Shown: one piece after another, positions 1 to 8,050 of the stretch | Position numbering within the stretch: position 1 is the first letter of the stretch | How the letters are laid out: each line of letters opens with the position of its first letter | DNA from: JANNYA01 sp031422315 | GTDB lineage: Bacteria; Pseudomonadota; Gammaproteobacteria; Xanthomonadales; SZUA-5 | Direction: 5' to 3' | DNA: 64,000 nt | Assembly: GCA_031422315.1 (NCBI GenBank) | Contig: JANOQN010000011.1 | Span: 150,813-214,812, forward strand | The notes under the pieces: generated by a model | Seen by the model: only the letters and a program-made list of their open reading frames with translations | Told to the model about the DNA's origin: nothing | The model's database searches: none | Made by a program: the position numbers and the translations under genes

Positions 1-770
1 CGGCGGATTCTGCGGCTTTTTTCTTGCCGTACAAAAGCTGTAAGCCGCGCCCTGATTCCAAATAAACCACCGGGCTTTTCGGCGCTAACTTGCGCGCACC
101 CTCTAACAGCTTGACCGCTTCATCGGCAGAGGCACCGTAAGTTAGCTTACCAATCATGCCGCCAATTTTATTGATGATTTCCGCGTGGTACATCGCCATC
201 GCCAAATGCGCTTCGGCATGCTTTGGCGATAATTCCAGCGCAGTTTTTAAGCTAGCTTTAATTTTACCGCCTAAGCCTTGCGCTAAGGCTTTAGTGATGC
301 TGATGCATTGCGAATATCGGCCTAGCGCAAAGGCGTGGAAATAATGCGCGTTGGCGTCATCTGGCAACAGCAAGCAAGCCGCTTCACAGCGCTCAGCCGC
401 CTCTTGCAGCAGCGTTTTCTTCTCGAGCTCGTCTTCACTGACGCTGCTCGCATAAATACCGGCCGCTTTCGCCGCCACCACCGCGCCAAATGCACCGAGC
501 GCATCGCCGCGCTTAAAAGCGTCTTGAAACTCGCCCGCATGAAAGCTGCGCCAGGCCTGTTCAAGCTCTGCCGCCACGGCTGCTGCATCACCCTTTTTTA
601 TTTTCTTCAGGCTTGCATCATCCGACATCAGCGCCGATATTTTTTTCATATCCGGGTAAGGCTCTTGATCGCCTGCGTGCAATCTCGCCCAGTTCTTTTT
701 TAAGCTAGCGCCGTCATAGCTGAAATCAGTTGCGTCCGCGGCAAACGCGGTCCATTTTTTTGCGGCCATG
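1..770 (-). CDS. TPR-like protein, 3' end cut by window edge
   Basis: Reading leftwards from an ATG at 770, the frame stays open to base 1, so only the first 256 codons are present. It begins MAAKKWTAFAADATDFSYDG and has no signal peptide, so a cytoplasmic protein is likely. The sequence is Ala/Lys/Glu-rich and helical, with motifs such as LLPDDANAHYFHAFALGRY and LSPKHAEAHLAMAMYHAE that look like tetratricopeptide helices. The same style (two TPR blocks around a short Gly/Lys loop) occurs in the exported TPR protein at 32282, so the two may be distant paralogues. No enzymatic motif is seen. It is probably a scaffold or assembly factor; the specific role is unknown. Confidence 0.75.
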
Positions 771-878
771 CTGCGCTCCTTCGGTAGAGATGGGGCGTCA
801 AGCATTGTGCAAGTGCGGCGCAAGCGCAAGGGGTTAAACAAAAACGAATCGATACTCTCAATCGTCATCTGCCATTCG

Positions 879-1874
879 TCACCCCCGCAAAGGCGATTCA
901 ATACGCGCCCGCAAGATATGTAAACCCTCTTCAACACTCACCTGGGCCCGATACCCCAAATCCCGTTTTATCGCACTAATGTCATACCAGTGTGCGGTGG
1001 ATAGCTGTTCGGCTAAAAAGCGCGTCATGATTGGCTCGCCTTTGATGGGCAGCAATGTGTAAGCCAATTCAAGCAGCGCACCTACCGCATAGGCAATCGG
1101 ATACGGCACACGCCGATTGACTGGCGCAATATCTACGCAAGCCAGCAGCTTGTTCACCATAACATCAAGCGCGATTGGCTCGTCATTACTTAAAAAATAA
1201 GCCTTGCCAGCACAGGCTGCGCCGGGCCCCAGCTGATCTAGCGCCAGCAGATGCGCCTGCACCGCGTTGTCGATAAAAATGGTGTCGATCAGCTGGCTTT
1301 TGCCGACAAATTTGAGCTTGCCAGCGCGCGCCCTGGCAATCAAGCGGGGCAATAGATGATTATCACCCGGCCCCCAAATCAAATGCGGGCGTAGTGCGCA
1401 AGTCGCCAAACTAGCGCCATTCGCGGCCAGTACGGCGGCTTCAGCAATCGCTTTGGTGGCCGGGTAATGCGCGCGAAAATGGGTAGGAATCGGCGCGTTT
1501 TCGTCAACGCCAGCAAGATCTCCGCCCGCGTGCGCCACGCTAGGTGTAGAGGTGTAAACCAGCTTGCCGATGTGATGCAATCGGCAGGCTTCCAGCACCC
1601 GTTCGGTACCTAAAACATTGGCGCGGTAATAATCTTCATAGCGGCCCCAATGTCCAGGCAGCGCCGCCACGTGCATGATTGCATCGAAAGCCTCTGCGGC
1701 GCGATTTAGTACGCTAGGCTCGGCAATATCGCCTAGAATTTGCTGCGCGCCGATGGCATCCAACTTCGGATAGTGTGATCGATTCACCGCGACAACTTGA
1801 TCGCCCCGTAAAATCAGCGCTCTGGCAATAGCAAAGCCCAAAAAACCACCGGCACCCGTGACAAGCACGCGCAT
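879..1874 (-). CDS. OleD-like NAD(P)-dependent epimerase/3-beta-HSD family reductase
   Basis: A 331-residue extended short-chain dehydrogenase. The N-terminal Rossmann motif is GAGGFLG (residues 7-13). The catalytic pair is Tyr137 and Lys141 in HYPATKAIAE, with STPSV (109-113) supplying the active-site Ser/Thr region. The full-length pattern (NRSHYP after strand 2, LRPHLIWGPGD, TRFLAEQLSTAHWY) matches my memory of OleD, the 2-alkyl-3-oxoalkanoate reductase of long-chain olefin synthesis in xanthomonads. No oleA, oleB or oleC lies in the window, so the olefin role is inferred; another sterol or sugar-type substrate is possible. The start overlaps the waaA stop as TAATG, implying translational coupling. 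Confidence 0.8.
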   Translation of the reverse strand: MRVLVTGAGGFLGFAIARALILRGDQVVAVNRSHYPKLDAIGAQQILGDIAEPSVLNRAAEAFDAIMHVAALPGHWGRYEDYYRANVLGTERVLEACRLHHIGKLVYTSTPSVAHAGGDLAGVDENAPIPTHFRAHYPATKAIAEAAVLAANGASLATCALRPHLIWGPGDNHLLPRLIARARAGKLKFVGKSQLIDTIFIDNAVQAHLLALDQLGPGAACAGKAYFLSNDEPIALDVMVNKLLACVDIAPVNRRVPYPIAYAVGALLELAYTLLPIKGEPIMTRFLAEQLSTAHWYDISAIKRDLGYRAQVSVEEGLHILRARIESPLRG

Positions 1875-3199
1875 TATTGCGCGCCCTCAGCGCGTTGAAG
1901 TAACGAAATCGACTGCTGCAAAAGCCGATCGAGCGCGCCGCGCTCGCTGGCGAAAACCTTTTTGCCAGCTTCGCCCATCTGCTTGCGCAGCGCGCTATCC
2001 GTCATTAGTCGGCTCAATTCTGCGCCCAAATCGGCCCCGGATTGAACTCGCACCGCGGCTTTGTGATCAATCATGCGCCTGGAAATCTCCTCGAAATTTT
2101 GCGTGTGCGGGCCCATCAAAACCGGCACGCCCAAACTCGCGGGCTCCAGCATATTGTGCCCGCCAATATTAGCCAAACTACCGCCGACAAACGCTAAATC
2201 GCAGGCAGCATAAAACTGCATCAGCTCGCCCATGGTATCGACAATAAAACACTGCGTCGCTGCTTGTGGCACTTTTTGCTCACTACGAGTAGCGGTGCTA
2301 AAGCCAATGCCTTTACATAGCGCAAGTGCTTGTTTGAAGCGTTCTGGGTGGCGCGGCGCGAGCAACAGCAGTGCATCGGGAAAACGCCGCAATAGCACCG
2401 CATGCGCCTGCAAAATTGCCGTTTCTTCGGCTTCATGCGTACTCGCTGCAACCCAAACTGGGCGCAGTTCGCCCCAGGCCCTGCGATGCATTAGTCCAAT
2501 CGCGGGCAAGTCAGGATCCACTTCCATATCAAACTTAATATTTCCGACTAGCTCGAGCCGATTTGGATCAGCTCCAAGGCGTAAAAAACGCTCCGCATCG
2601 ATTTGGCTTTGCGCAGCAATCCATGCGGCTTGCCGAACGCAGTGCCCGGCCAAAGCAATCGCCGGGCCATAGCCTTTTAAGCTGCGCTCACTCAATCTGG
2701 CGTTCGCAATCAAGATCGGAATGCCAAGCTTCGAGCAACTCAAATACAAATTCGGCCAAATCTCCGTTTCCATCACCACCGCCAAAATCGGTTTGGTGCG
2801 CTGCAGGAATCGCTGCACTGAGGCGGGCAAGTCGTACGGCAAATAGACGTGGAAAACCTTATCGCCGAGCACTTTTCGGATGCGCTCAGAACCGGTCGGG
2901 GTAATACTGGTGACCACAAACGGATGCGCAGGAAACTTATCCATTAGCGCATGAATCAGCGGGATTGAAGCATTAAACTCACCGACGCTTACTGCGTGAA
3001 TCCAAATCGAGCGTTTAGCGAAATTAGGCGCTTTGAACCAGCCAAAACGCTCACGCCAGCGCCAAAAATACTCGCGGTTACGCAATCCACGAAACGCCAG
3101 TCGATAGATAATCACCGGCGTTACTAAGTACATCAGCGCGGTATAGATAATCTGCAGTAGCCGGACTTTGAGTTTCAAAAGTGGGATATCGCACAGCAA
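1874..3199 (-). CDS. waaA: 3-deoxy-D-manno-octulosonic acid (Kdo) transferase
   Basis: WaaA/KdtA transfers Kdo from CMP-Kdo to lipid IVA on the inner face of the inner membrane, an essential step of LPS core assembly. The 441-residue product has the family layout: an N-terminal membrane anchor (TALMYLVTPVIIYRLAF), the acceptor domain with SVGEFNASIPLI carrying the conserved catalytic Glu, PLYDL-type segments, and the C-terminal CMP-Kdo site with GSLANIGGHNMLEPASLGVP. The ATG at 3199 adds a few residues before the usual anchor; an in-frame TTG shortly downstream (LKLKVRLLQ) is a possible alternative start. It is followed directly by the OleD-like gene. Function is firm. Confidence 0.95.
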   Translation of the reverse strand: MLCDIPLLKLKVRLLQIIYTALMYLVTPVIIYRLAFRGLRNREYFWRWRERFGWFKAPNFAKRSIWIHAVSVGEFNASIPLIHALMDKFPAHPFVVTSITPTGSERIRKVLGDKVFHVYLPYDLPASVQRFLQRTKPILAVVMETEIWPNLYLSCSKLGIPILIANARLSERSLKGYGPAIALAGHCVRQAAWIAAQSQIDAERFLRLGADPNRLELVGNIKFDMEVDPDLPAIGLMHRRAWGELRPVWVAASTHEAEETAILQAHAVLLRRFPDALLLLAPRHPERFKQALALCKGIGFSTATRSEQKVPQAATQCFIVDTMGELMQFYAACDLAFVGGSLANIGGHNMLEPASLGVPVLMGPHTQNFEEISRRMIDHKAAVRVQSGADLGAELSRLMTDSALRKQMGEAGKKVFASERGALDRLLQQSISLLQRAEGAQ

Positions 3200-3304
3200 A
3201 GTCGAATCACACAGCGCAAATTAGAACGATACATTTATTCCAGGCTTTCCGGCGTTAGCCGATCAAATGGGTGGGCAAGCGCCGGAAATCTCGCTTGGCT
3301 ACAT

Positions 3305-3394
3305 CGTCATCCCCGCGTAGGCGGGGATCCAGAACAGGTTTCAACGTGGTCTGAAAGCCTATGGAACCTGGATTCCCGCCTACGCGGAATGACG
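3305..3394. repeat. Paired REP palindromes (BIME-like)
   Basis: Two inverted copies of one short palindrome face each other. The left copy (3305-3332) reads CGTCATCCCCGCGTAGGCGG and continues to GATCCAG; the right copy (3368-3394) is its reverse form with CTGGATTCCCGCC. Each can fold on its own (CCCCGC/GCGGGG) and the pair can fold together. Related copies lie at 4712, 22865 and 55795. The element fills the noncoding stretch between waaA and gapA, which otherwise shows no gene. Confidence 0.85.
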
Positions 3395-3557
3395 ATGAGG
3401 GTATAGGAACTTCCCGACGGGCCAAATTATACGTGCCATTGCCTTACTTCGCTGAATTAAACACCAATTCATACAATTTTAGCGGCGAATCTGGGTGCGC
3501 TGCGGGTCATTCGCGGGCACAATCCCCACCAATTTCACCAGCTTTAGAGGAATTTTT

Positions 3558-4571
3558 ATGGCAATTAAGATTGCAATCAACGGATTTGGTCGAATCGGCA
3601 GAAATATCGCGCGTGCACTGTTTGAAAGCGGCCGCAATGGCGAGTTCGACATTGTCGCGATCAACGATTTAGGCGATGCCGAAACCAACGCACATTTGCT
3701 GCAATATGACACCGCACACGGGCGCTTTCCGTTTGACGTTTCGGTCGACAATGGCGATTTAGTGGTCAAAGGTGATCGCATCAAGGTATTTGCCGAGCGC
3801 GATCCCGCCAAACTACCGTGGGGCCAACACGGTGTTGACGTGGTGCTTGAATGCACCGGGCTGTTCACCAGCAAAGCCAAAGCCTATGCACACATTAACG
3901 GCGGCGCGAAAAAGGTGGTTATTTCTTCACCAGGTGAGTCGGATGTCGATGCCACCATCGTTTATGGCGTCAATCACCAAACGCTCAAAGCTTCCGATAC
4001 CGTTATTTCAAACGCGTCCTGCACAACCAATTGCCTAGCACCGCTGGCGCAAGCGCTGCATCAAAAACTCGGCATTGTGCACGGGCTGATGACGACGATT
4101 CACAGTTACACCAACGATCAAGTCCTAACCGATGTGTTCCACAAAGACCTGCGACGCGCACGCTCCGCCACCATGAGCCAAATCCCCACCAAAACCGGCG
4201 CGGCGGCCGCAGTCGGCTTGGTTTTGCCAGAGCTCAATGGCAAGCTGGACGGGTTTGCCATGCGCGTGCCGACCATCAACGTATCAGTCGTCGATCTGTG
4301 CTTCGTCGCCGCTCGCGCAACCAGCAAAGAAGAGATTGATGCGATCGTGCTAGAAGCCTCACAAGGCGCGCTGAAAGGCATATTGACCACCAATACCAAG
4401 CCGCTGGTCAGCGTTGATTTCAACCACAACACGCATTCCTCAATTTACGACGCCACCTTGACCAAAGTCGTTGGCGGCACCTTCGTAAAAGTCTGCGCCT
4501 GGTATGACAACGAATGGGCGTTTAGTAATCGCATGCTAGACACTGCAAAAGCGCTGTTGTTAGCGCGCTAA
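3558..4571 (+). CDS. gapA: Glyceraldehyde-3-phosphate dehydrogenase, type I
   Basis: Catalyses NAD-dependent oxidation and phosphorylation of glyceraldehyde 3-phosphate in glycolysis. The product is 337 residues. INGFGRIGR (7-15) binds the dinucleotide, and INDLGD (35-40) has the Asp typical of NAD-specific enzymes. The catalytic Cys155 lies in SNASCTTNC, with partner His182 in TTIHSYTNDQ. KVVGGTFVKVCAWYDNEW near the C terminus is also family-typical. The start at 3558 is chosen because MAIKIAINGFG is the normal N terminus and AGAGG lies about 8 nt upstream; the frame is open further upstream, but those codons are not conserved. It is a single gene, with no pgk or other glycolytic neighbour in view. 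Confidence 0.97.
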   Translation: MAIKIAINGFGRIGRNIARALFESGRNGEFDIVAINDLGDAETNAHLLQYDTAHGRFPFDVSVDNGDLVVKGDRIKVFAERDPAKLPWGQHGVDVVLECTGLFTSKAKAYAHINGGAKKVVISSPGESDVDATIVYGVNHQTLKASDTVISNASCTTNCLAPLAQALHQKLGIVHGLMTTIHSYTNDQVLTDVFHKDLRRARSATMSQIPTKTGAAAAVGLVLPELNGKLDGFAMRVPTINVSVVDLCFVAARATSKEEIDAIVLEASQGALKGILTTNTKPLVSVDFNHNTHSSIYDATLTKVVGGTFVKVCAWYDNEWAFSNRMLDTAKALLLAR

Positions 4572-4649
4572 TTCGCTGACCAAAGCCGATAGGCGAGCCG
4601 AATTCAAGCGGTTGAGAATAGGCTGCTTAATGAACATACGAGGCTACAC

Positions 4650-4675
4650 AGCGGTTGATTGAACTTTCAACCGCT
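4650..4675. terminator. Hairpin downstream of gapA
   Basis: AGCGGTTGA and TCAACCGCT form a perfect 9-bp stem with an 8-nt loop, about 80 nt after the gapA stop. There is no run of T on either side, so it could be an imperfect terminator or an mRNA-stabilising hairpin. Confidence 0.35.
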
Positions 4676-4711
4676 AAATTGACTCCGCTTGACTTGATGC
4701 GCGCGCCACCT

Positions 4712-4739
4712 CGTCATCCTTACGCAGGCGGGGATCCAG
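4712..4739. repeat. Single REP palindrome copy
   Basis: A lone, slightly decayed copy of the REP unit seen at 3305: CGTCATCCTTACGCAGGCGG followed by GGATCCAG. It lies between gapA and the lipoprotein gene, a 247-bp gap with no other recognisable element except the hairpin at 4650. Confidence 0.75.
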
Positions 4740-4818
4740 CACCGGCGTCAAAACTCTTCCGAACCTTTACGCGCCTAGATTTGTTGTCAAAGCGCCAAGC
4801 TCAAACGAGAACTCGATC

Positions 4819-5577
4819 ATGCAGCTCAATTCCGGACGCAAAAATCAAACCCGTCGACTAATTTTGACCTTGACTATCACTGCCACACTCATCGCTTGCA
4901 ACGATCAACCCACCGGCAGGGATTTCGTCGATCCAGCTGCGCCGGTTAGCACCAATGCAATACCCGCGACGCCGACTGCCGACCCAGCTGCTTCTACTCA
5001 ATCCATGGAAGCCGCGCGCATAGCGCTGCTGAAGTCGAAAATGCCAAAGCCGCAGCTCATCGGCAATCCATTTGAAGACGCCAGAGCAAAACTCCAGCCT
5101 GGCCAGCACTTTAAGTTTGTCGCGGAATACACCCATGGCGGGCAAAACTGGCGCGCAACCGGGCAATACAACGGCCGATCTTTGGCCTACCAGCTAGTCA
5201 CGAAGGAGGAAAATCTCGCTGGTGATTGGCTAGTCAGTGGCGAAACTGATGGTTTTCATAAAACCGGGCAAAACAACTACCAGCGCAAAGGCTTTCAGCC
5301 CGATGTACAGAAACTGCTCATGCAAGCGATCAAAACCGTACCCATTAGCCAGACTAGCTTGACCCGTGCAAAAGATGATTTTGCCGGTGGCGCAGTAGCC
5401 GCAAAATTTTCCACGCAGACGCCAGTCGGCACCTTGGACATGTGGCTAGACGAACGCAAAAGCGAGTTCCGTAAATTCAGTTTGTTAGGTAGCGATCAAA
5501 GCCTGTTTACCGTTGAATTGAGTGAGTTAGGCGAGCCGCAAGTGCTGCCTTCGCCGCCGAAAAGCCAGCCTTGGTAA
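4819..5577 (+). CDS. Putative lipoprotein of unknown function
   Basis: A 252-residue protein with an N-terminal basic stretch (GRKNQTRR), a hydrophobic core (LILTLTITATLIAC) and a lipobox-like TLIAC, so the mature protein probably starts at the lipidated Cys. A Pro/Ala/Thr-rich linker follows (PAAPVSTNAIPATPTADPA), then a globular region of about 180 residues with no known catalytic motif. The C-terminal part (VGTLDMWLDERKSEFRKFSL) resembles beta-rich periplasmic domains that sense or carry ligands, but I do not recognise the family. It stands alone between gapA and the decayed region. Confidence 0.8.
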   Translation: MQLNSGRKNQTRRLILTLTITATLIACNDQPTGRDFVDPAAPVSTNAIPATPTADPAASTQSMEAARIALLKSKMPKPQLIGNPFEDARAKLQPGQHFKFVAEYTHGGQNWRATGQYNGRSLAYQLVTKEENLAGDWLVSGETDGFHKTGQNNYQRKGFQPDVQKLLMQAIKTVPISQTSLTRAKDDFAGGAVAAKFSTQTPVGTLDMWLDERKSEFRKFSLLGSDQSLFTVELSELGEPQVLPSPPKSQPW

Positions 5578-5664
5578 AGTGGTCAGGAGTGGCAAAAGGG
5601 CACCTCTACAACCCCATTTTCGCCTTGAATGCTCAAGCTCAAAAAAATATTTCGTGTTGACCAT

Positions 5665-5862
5665 TTATCGCCATAGCGACTTGAAGTTTGGTCCGCCAGA
5701 AACAGTACGCGCCACAGGCATGGTGCCTTTGCAAGCGCTAGAGGGCTTTCGCTTGGATTTGAATTTTATCGACGAGATATATGGCATGGGAATTCGTTTG
5801 TTGCTGAAGTTTCGAACCAAAGTTTCATCGACGTCTACAAAAATAATGAGTGGTCTAGTCAT
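5665..5862 (-). pseudogene. Truncated HAD-type hydrolase gene, N-terminal remnant
   Basis: The first ~28 codons (MTRPLIIFVDVDETLVRN then FSNKRIPMP) are a clear HAD motif I N terminus (DxDET). After about position 5778 the frame loses family character and ends soon after. The ATG overlaps the stop of the upstream VOC gene as ATGA, so the intact gene was once translationally coupled to it. A second, differently truncated copy of the same gene lies at 6954-7246 and shares the segment VRNF..KRIPMP. The product is unlikely to work, since motifs II to IV are missing. Confidence 0.65.
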
Positions 5863-6245
5863 TGGCTCAATTTTCCTATTTCCGAGCCAAAGCCTATTCG
5901 ATTGCCATCCAGGTCAGCCACTCTAAAATCCTGCATGCCCCAAGGCCGTTTACCAAGTTCGAGTACGAACGCAACCCCGCGAGCTTTGCACGAAGCATAG
6001 TAAGACTCCACATCAATCATGTGGCAATAAACAACCGATGGCCCTGGCGGAGCGCCTGCGCCCGCGCAGTCAAGTTGTATTTCAATGCCGCCCAGCGATA
6101 CGCCAGCCCTAGTGGTGGGGTTGCCCCAAGTCCAAGCCAATGTAAAGCCCAGCAAATTTTGGTAAAAACTGATCGCGGCAGCCAGATCACGCACCGCGAA
6201 CACTGGAAATAGCTTGGCAATCTCAGGCTTATTGATCTCAGGCAT
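5859..6245 (-). CDS. VOC-superfamily (glyoxalase/bleomycin-resistance-like) protein
   Basis: A 128-residue single-domain member of the vicinal oxygen chelate fold. The pattern VFAVRDLAAAISFYQNLLGF at residues 15-34 is the classic betaalphabetabetabeta opening, followed by GGIEIQLD, the second half VVYCHMIDVESYYASCKARG, and the terminal FRVADLDGNRIGF. The Glu/Gln/His metal positions of true glyoxalases are only partly recognisable, so this may be a ligand-binding bleomycin-resistance-type protein instead of a glyoxalase. It lies 17 bp after the unknown gene ending at 6263 and overlaps the HAD remnant by 4 nt, so the three were probably one leftward operon. Substrate unknown. Confidence 0.85.
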   Translation of the reverse strand: MPEINKPEIAKLFPVFAVRDLAAAISFYQNLLGFTLAWTWGNPTTRAGVSLGGIEIQLDCAGAGAPPGPSVVYCHMIDVESYYASCKARGVAFVLELGKRPWGMQDFRVADLDGNRIGFGSEIGKLSQ

Positions 6246-6262
6246 ATGGTTTTAATGCTCCA

Positions 6263-6904
6263 TTACTGTAGCGACTTGTTCGAACTTTCAGGATAACCGA
6301 TCTCACTTGCGTCAGCGAAGGTATCGCTTAACTCAGCCCTAGGATTCAACGCCTTAATCATGTCCTCATCGAGCGGGCAATGCGCATAAACCGCAGTGAC
6401 CACTTCAAGGGCAACTGGAACTTCATAGTATTCCTCAGCCCATGCTAGATAGGCAGACGGCCCAGCGATGAGTAGCTCAAGCAAGTCGCGTGAACCGTCG
6501 TCAGATTTCATTGGCGGAACTTGCTTCCATAAGATCTCGCTATGCAGGCACCAATAGCAAAAAGTGGCATTACTCATCGAAAACGCCGGCTCTTGAAGGA
6601 ACGACGAGAATTCTTTAGGAACAATGCTTTGAATTGATTGAGCAAATTGAGCGCCGCTTGCTAGCTCATGCGCAAATCCTTTTAGCGCAGCGCCAGCAGA
6701 GCAAAACAACAAAAACCAATCGTCGCCACAGCCATTACGCATTGAAGTCATCGCTTCACCGGCAGACCAATTGCAGTTAAAGCTGTAGTAGCGGCTCTCC
6801 CATTCTGGGCAAATAATTGCATCAAGCATCGCCAGCGATTGCGTGAGCCGCCGCAGTTCGCCAATGGATGGCAGCGCAGCAGCGGGAAGTGATTGGTTTG
6901 GCAT
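6263..6904 (-). CDS. Conserved-looking hypothetical protein
   Basis: A 213-residue soluble protein with no signal peptide or membrane segment. It is rich in aromatic residues and Cys/Trp (YYSFNCNWSAGEAMTSMRNG, GCGDDWFLLF), which suggests a folded globular domain. I do not recognise a catalytic motif. It sits 17 bp upstream of the VOC gene on the same strand, so co-transcription is likely. The ATG at 6904 is the first in the frame. This could be a small ligand-sensing or immunity-type protein, but nothing in the sequence proves it. Confidence 0.7.
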   Translation of the reverse strand: MPNQSLPAAALPSIGELRRLTQSLAMLDAIICPEWESRYYSFNCNWSAGEAMTSMRNGCGDDWFLLFCSAGAALKGFAHELASGAQFAQSIQSIVPKEFSSFLQEPAFSMSNATFCYWCLHSEILWKQVPPMKSDDGSRDLLELLIAGPSAYLAWAEEYYEVPVALEVVTAVYAHCPLDEDMIKALNPRAELSDTFADASEIGYPESSNKSLQ

Positions 6905-6953
6905 TTGGAAGGTACCTATTGCTTCAACATTGGCTAAAGGAGTGTGGTTTGGC

Positions 6954-7246
6954 CTAAAGATCGCCGAATAGCTTTTCTCTATAAGTGTCCATTGTTTGGC
7001 CTTCGCATTCGTTGGGGTGAACTTGCAAAAGATAGCGCCAGTCTTGAATGTGCATGTCGTCGATCATGACGTCGGGTTTGGGCAAAAAGCCAATGAAGCA
7101 CTCCAACAAACCAAACTCTATTGCGCTCCGCCAGAACTCCAGCAGTATATTAGCGCGCCTTGAAATTTGAGTTCTTTAATATGTTGAATGACGTTCGGCA
7201 TCGGAATTCGTTTGCTGCCAAAATTTCGAACAAACGTCTCGTCGAG
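6954..7246 (-). pseudogene. HAD-type hydrolase gene, 5'-truncated and frameshifted
   Basis: The leftward reading begins abruptly at motif I (DLDETFVRNFGSKRIPMPNV), continues to LIYCWSSGGAQ (the HAD motif II Ser region), then meets TAG near 7119. The rest of the protein continues in another frame: EFGLLECFIGFLPKPDVMID followed by DMHIQDWRYLLQ and a stop at 6954. A short deletion between GGAQ and EFG explains the shift. The 5' end is replaced by a RAYT transposase fragment (see 7243), so the natural start is lost. It is a second copy of the gene whose N terminus remains at 5665-5862. Confidence 0.75.
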
Positions 7247-7490
7247 GTCTGATGGCTCATGTGAACGAAAAAATGCAGGTGGTTGCTCATCACTGCGCAC
7301 GAATAAATGCTGCAGGCGAAAATGGTGCCCAGCTCTAAAATTCGATGTTCGACCGATTGTTTGCGGTCTCGTAGCTCTTTTTCGTGAGCTTGACTTCGCT
7401 ACAAAGCCAAGATCGGCGTACGCAGCGATTGATACAGTGGAAAGTGCCAAATTGGGTTGGGTCTACTAGTTGGCGGCGGGCTTGAGTCAT
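7243..7490 (-). pseudogene. RAYT (REP-associated tyrosine transposase) 5' fragment
   Basis: It starts at an ATG at 7490 with MTQARRQLVDP then GTFHCINRCVRRSWLC, the typical Y1/HUH RAYT N terminus. One frameshift follows, and the frame then continues as SVEHRILELGTIFACSIYSC and AVMSNHLHFFVHMSHQTS. The HUH motif is HLH. Just after HQTS (about 7245) the transposase ends and the HAD remnant begins, with microhomology at ACCTCGACGAG. The catalytic Tyr region is missing, so it is inactive. Its DNA is a diverged copy of 9271-9604. Confidence 0.8.
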
Positions 7491-7580
7491 GTGATCAGCT
7501 CGGCGTGTCGGCGCTCGCGGGGCGAGAAGCAATTTATGCAAAAGCGTGTCGGATGATTCTCACAAAGCTGCATGCCCGCG
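7243..7580. repeat. Direct repeat copy A (RAYT 5' part plus upstream flank)
   Basis: This segment aligns by eye with 9271-9604 (same orientation, roughly 80-85% identical), including the noncoding flank with GTCGGATGATTCT and CAAAGCTGCATG beyond the transposase start. The shared flank shows that the whole 5' part of the element, not just the coding region, was duplicated. Confidence 0.75.
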
Positions 7581-7599
7581 CTTTAATTAGAATTGCAAT

Positions 7600-7872
7600 A
7601 ACGATAGCCCTTACGTCGAATCTGCTTTTGGAACGCTGAAGTATCGCCCTTATATGCCGCTCAAGTCCTTTGCGGACTTGGCAGCAGCGCGTGCGTGGGT
7701 TGCCGCATTGCTTTGGTACGATGATGAGCACTGATACTGCGGCATTCGGTTTATCACGCCTGTTCAACGTCATGCGCGCTTGGATCAAGCGCTGCCTAAG
7801 CAAAGCCATTCGCTGTATCAAGCCGCAAAAGTGTGCAATCCGGCTCGTCGCTCTGAAAAAAATAGAAGCTAG
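7600..7872 (+). pseudogene. IS3-family transposase (orfB), C-terminal remnant
   Basis: Reading from AAC at 7600: NDSPYVESAFGTLKYRPYMP, then LKSFADLAAARAWVAALLWY, DDEH, an in-frame TGA, then YCGIRFITPVQRHARLDQA and a tail ending at TAG 7870. These are the hallmarks of the IS3 DDE integrase C terminus (S.F.TLKYRP, a Trp-Tyr-Asn-like region, GIRFVTP.QRH). The catalytic Glu would lie in VESAF. The N-terminal half, orfA and inverted repeats are not seen, and the TGA breaks the frame. An antisense frame over the same bases is a shadow. Confidence 0.75.
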
Positions 7873-8012
7873 CAACGCATGAATTGCGTTGATTTAAATT
7901 CACAAACAGCAAAAGGCGTCCGAATGAATCAAGAACATTCACCTATCCTCTCTAAAAGCGCAAACTGGCTTGACAGCTGTCGTTTGCGTTCCGATTGTGC
8001 AACCGTCAAAGG

Positions 8013-8040
8013 GCGCTGGGCGAAATATATCGCCCAACGC
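8013..8040. terminator. Hairpin downstream of the secreted protein gene
   Basis: GCGCTGGGCGA and TCGCCCAACGC form an 11-bp stem with one mismatch around a 6-nt AT loop. It lies 11 nt past the stop of the leftward gene ending at 8051. There is no strong T run, so confidence is limited. Confidence 0.4.
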
Positions 8041-8050
8041 TTTGGACTAT

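Noticed and set aside
5579..5926. Rightward open frame of 115 codons
   Set aside because: Antisense to the HAD remnant and the VOC gene end; no family features and no ribosome-binding site.
7534..7875. Leftward open frame of 113 codons
   Set aside because: It is antisense to the IS3 orfB relic, which explains the base pattern; the predicted protein looks like no family.
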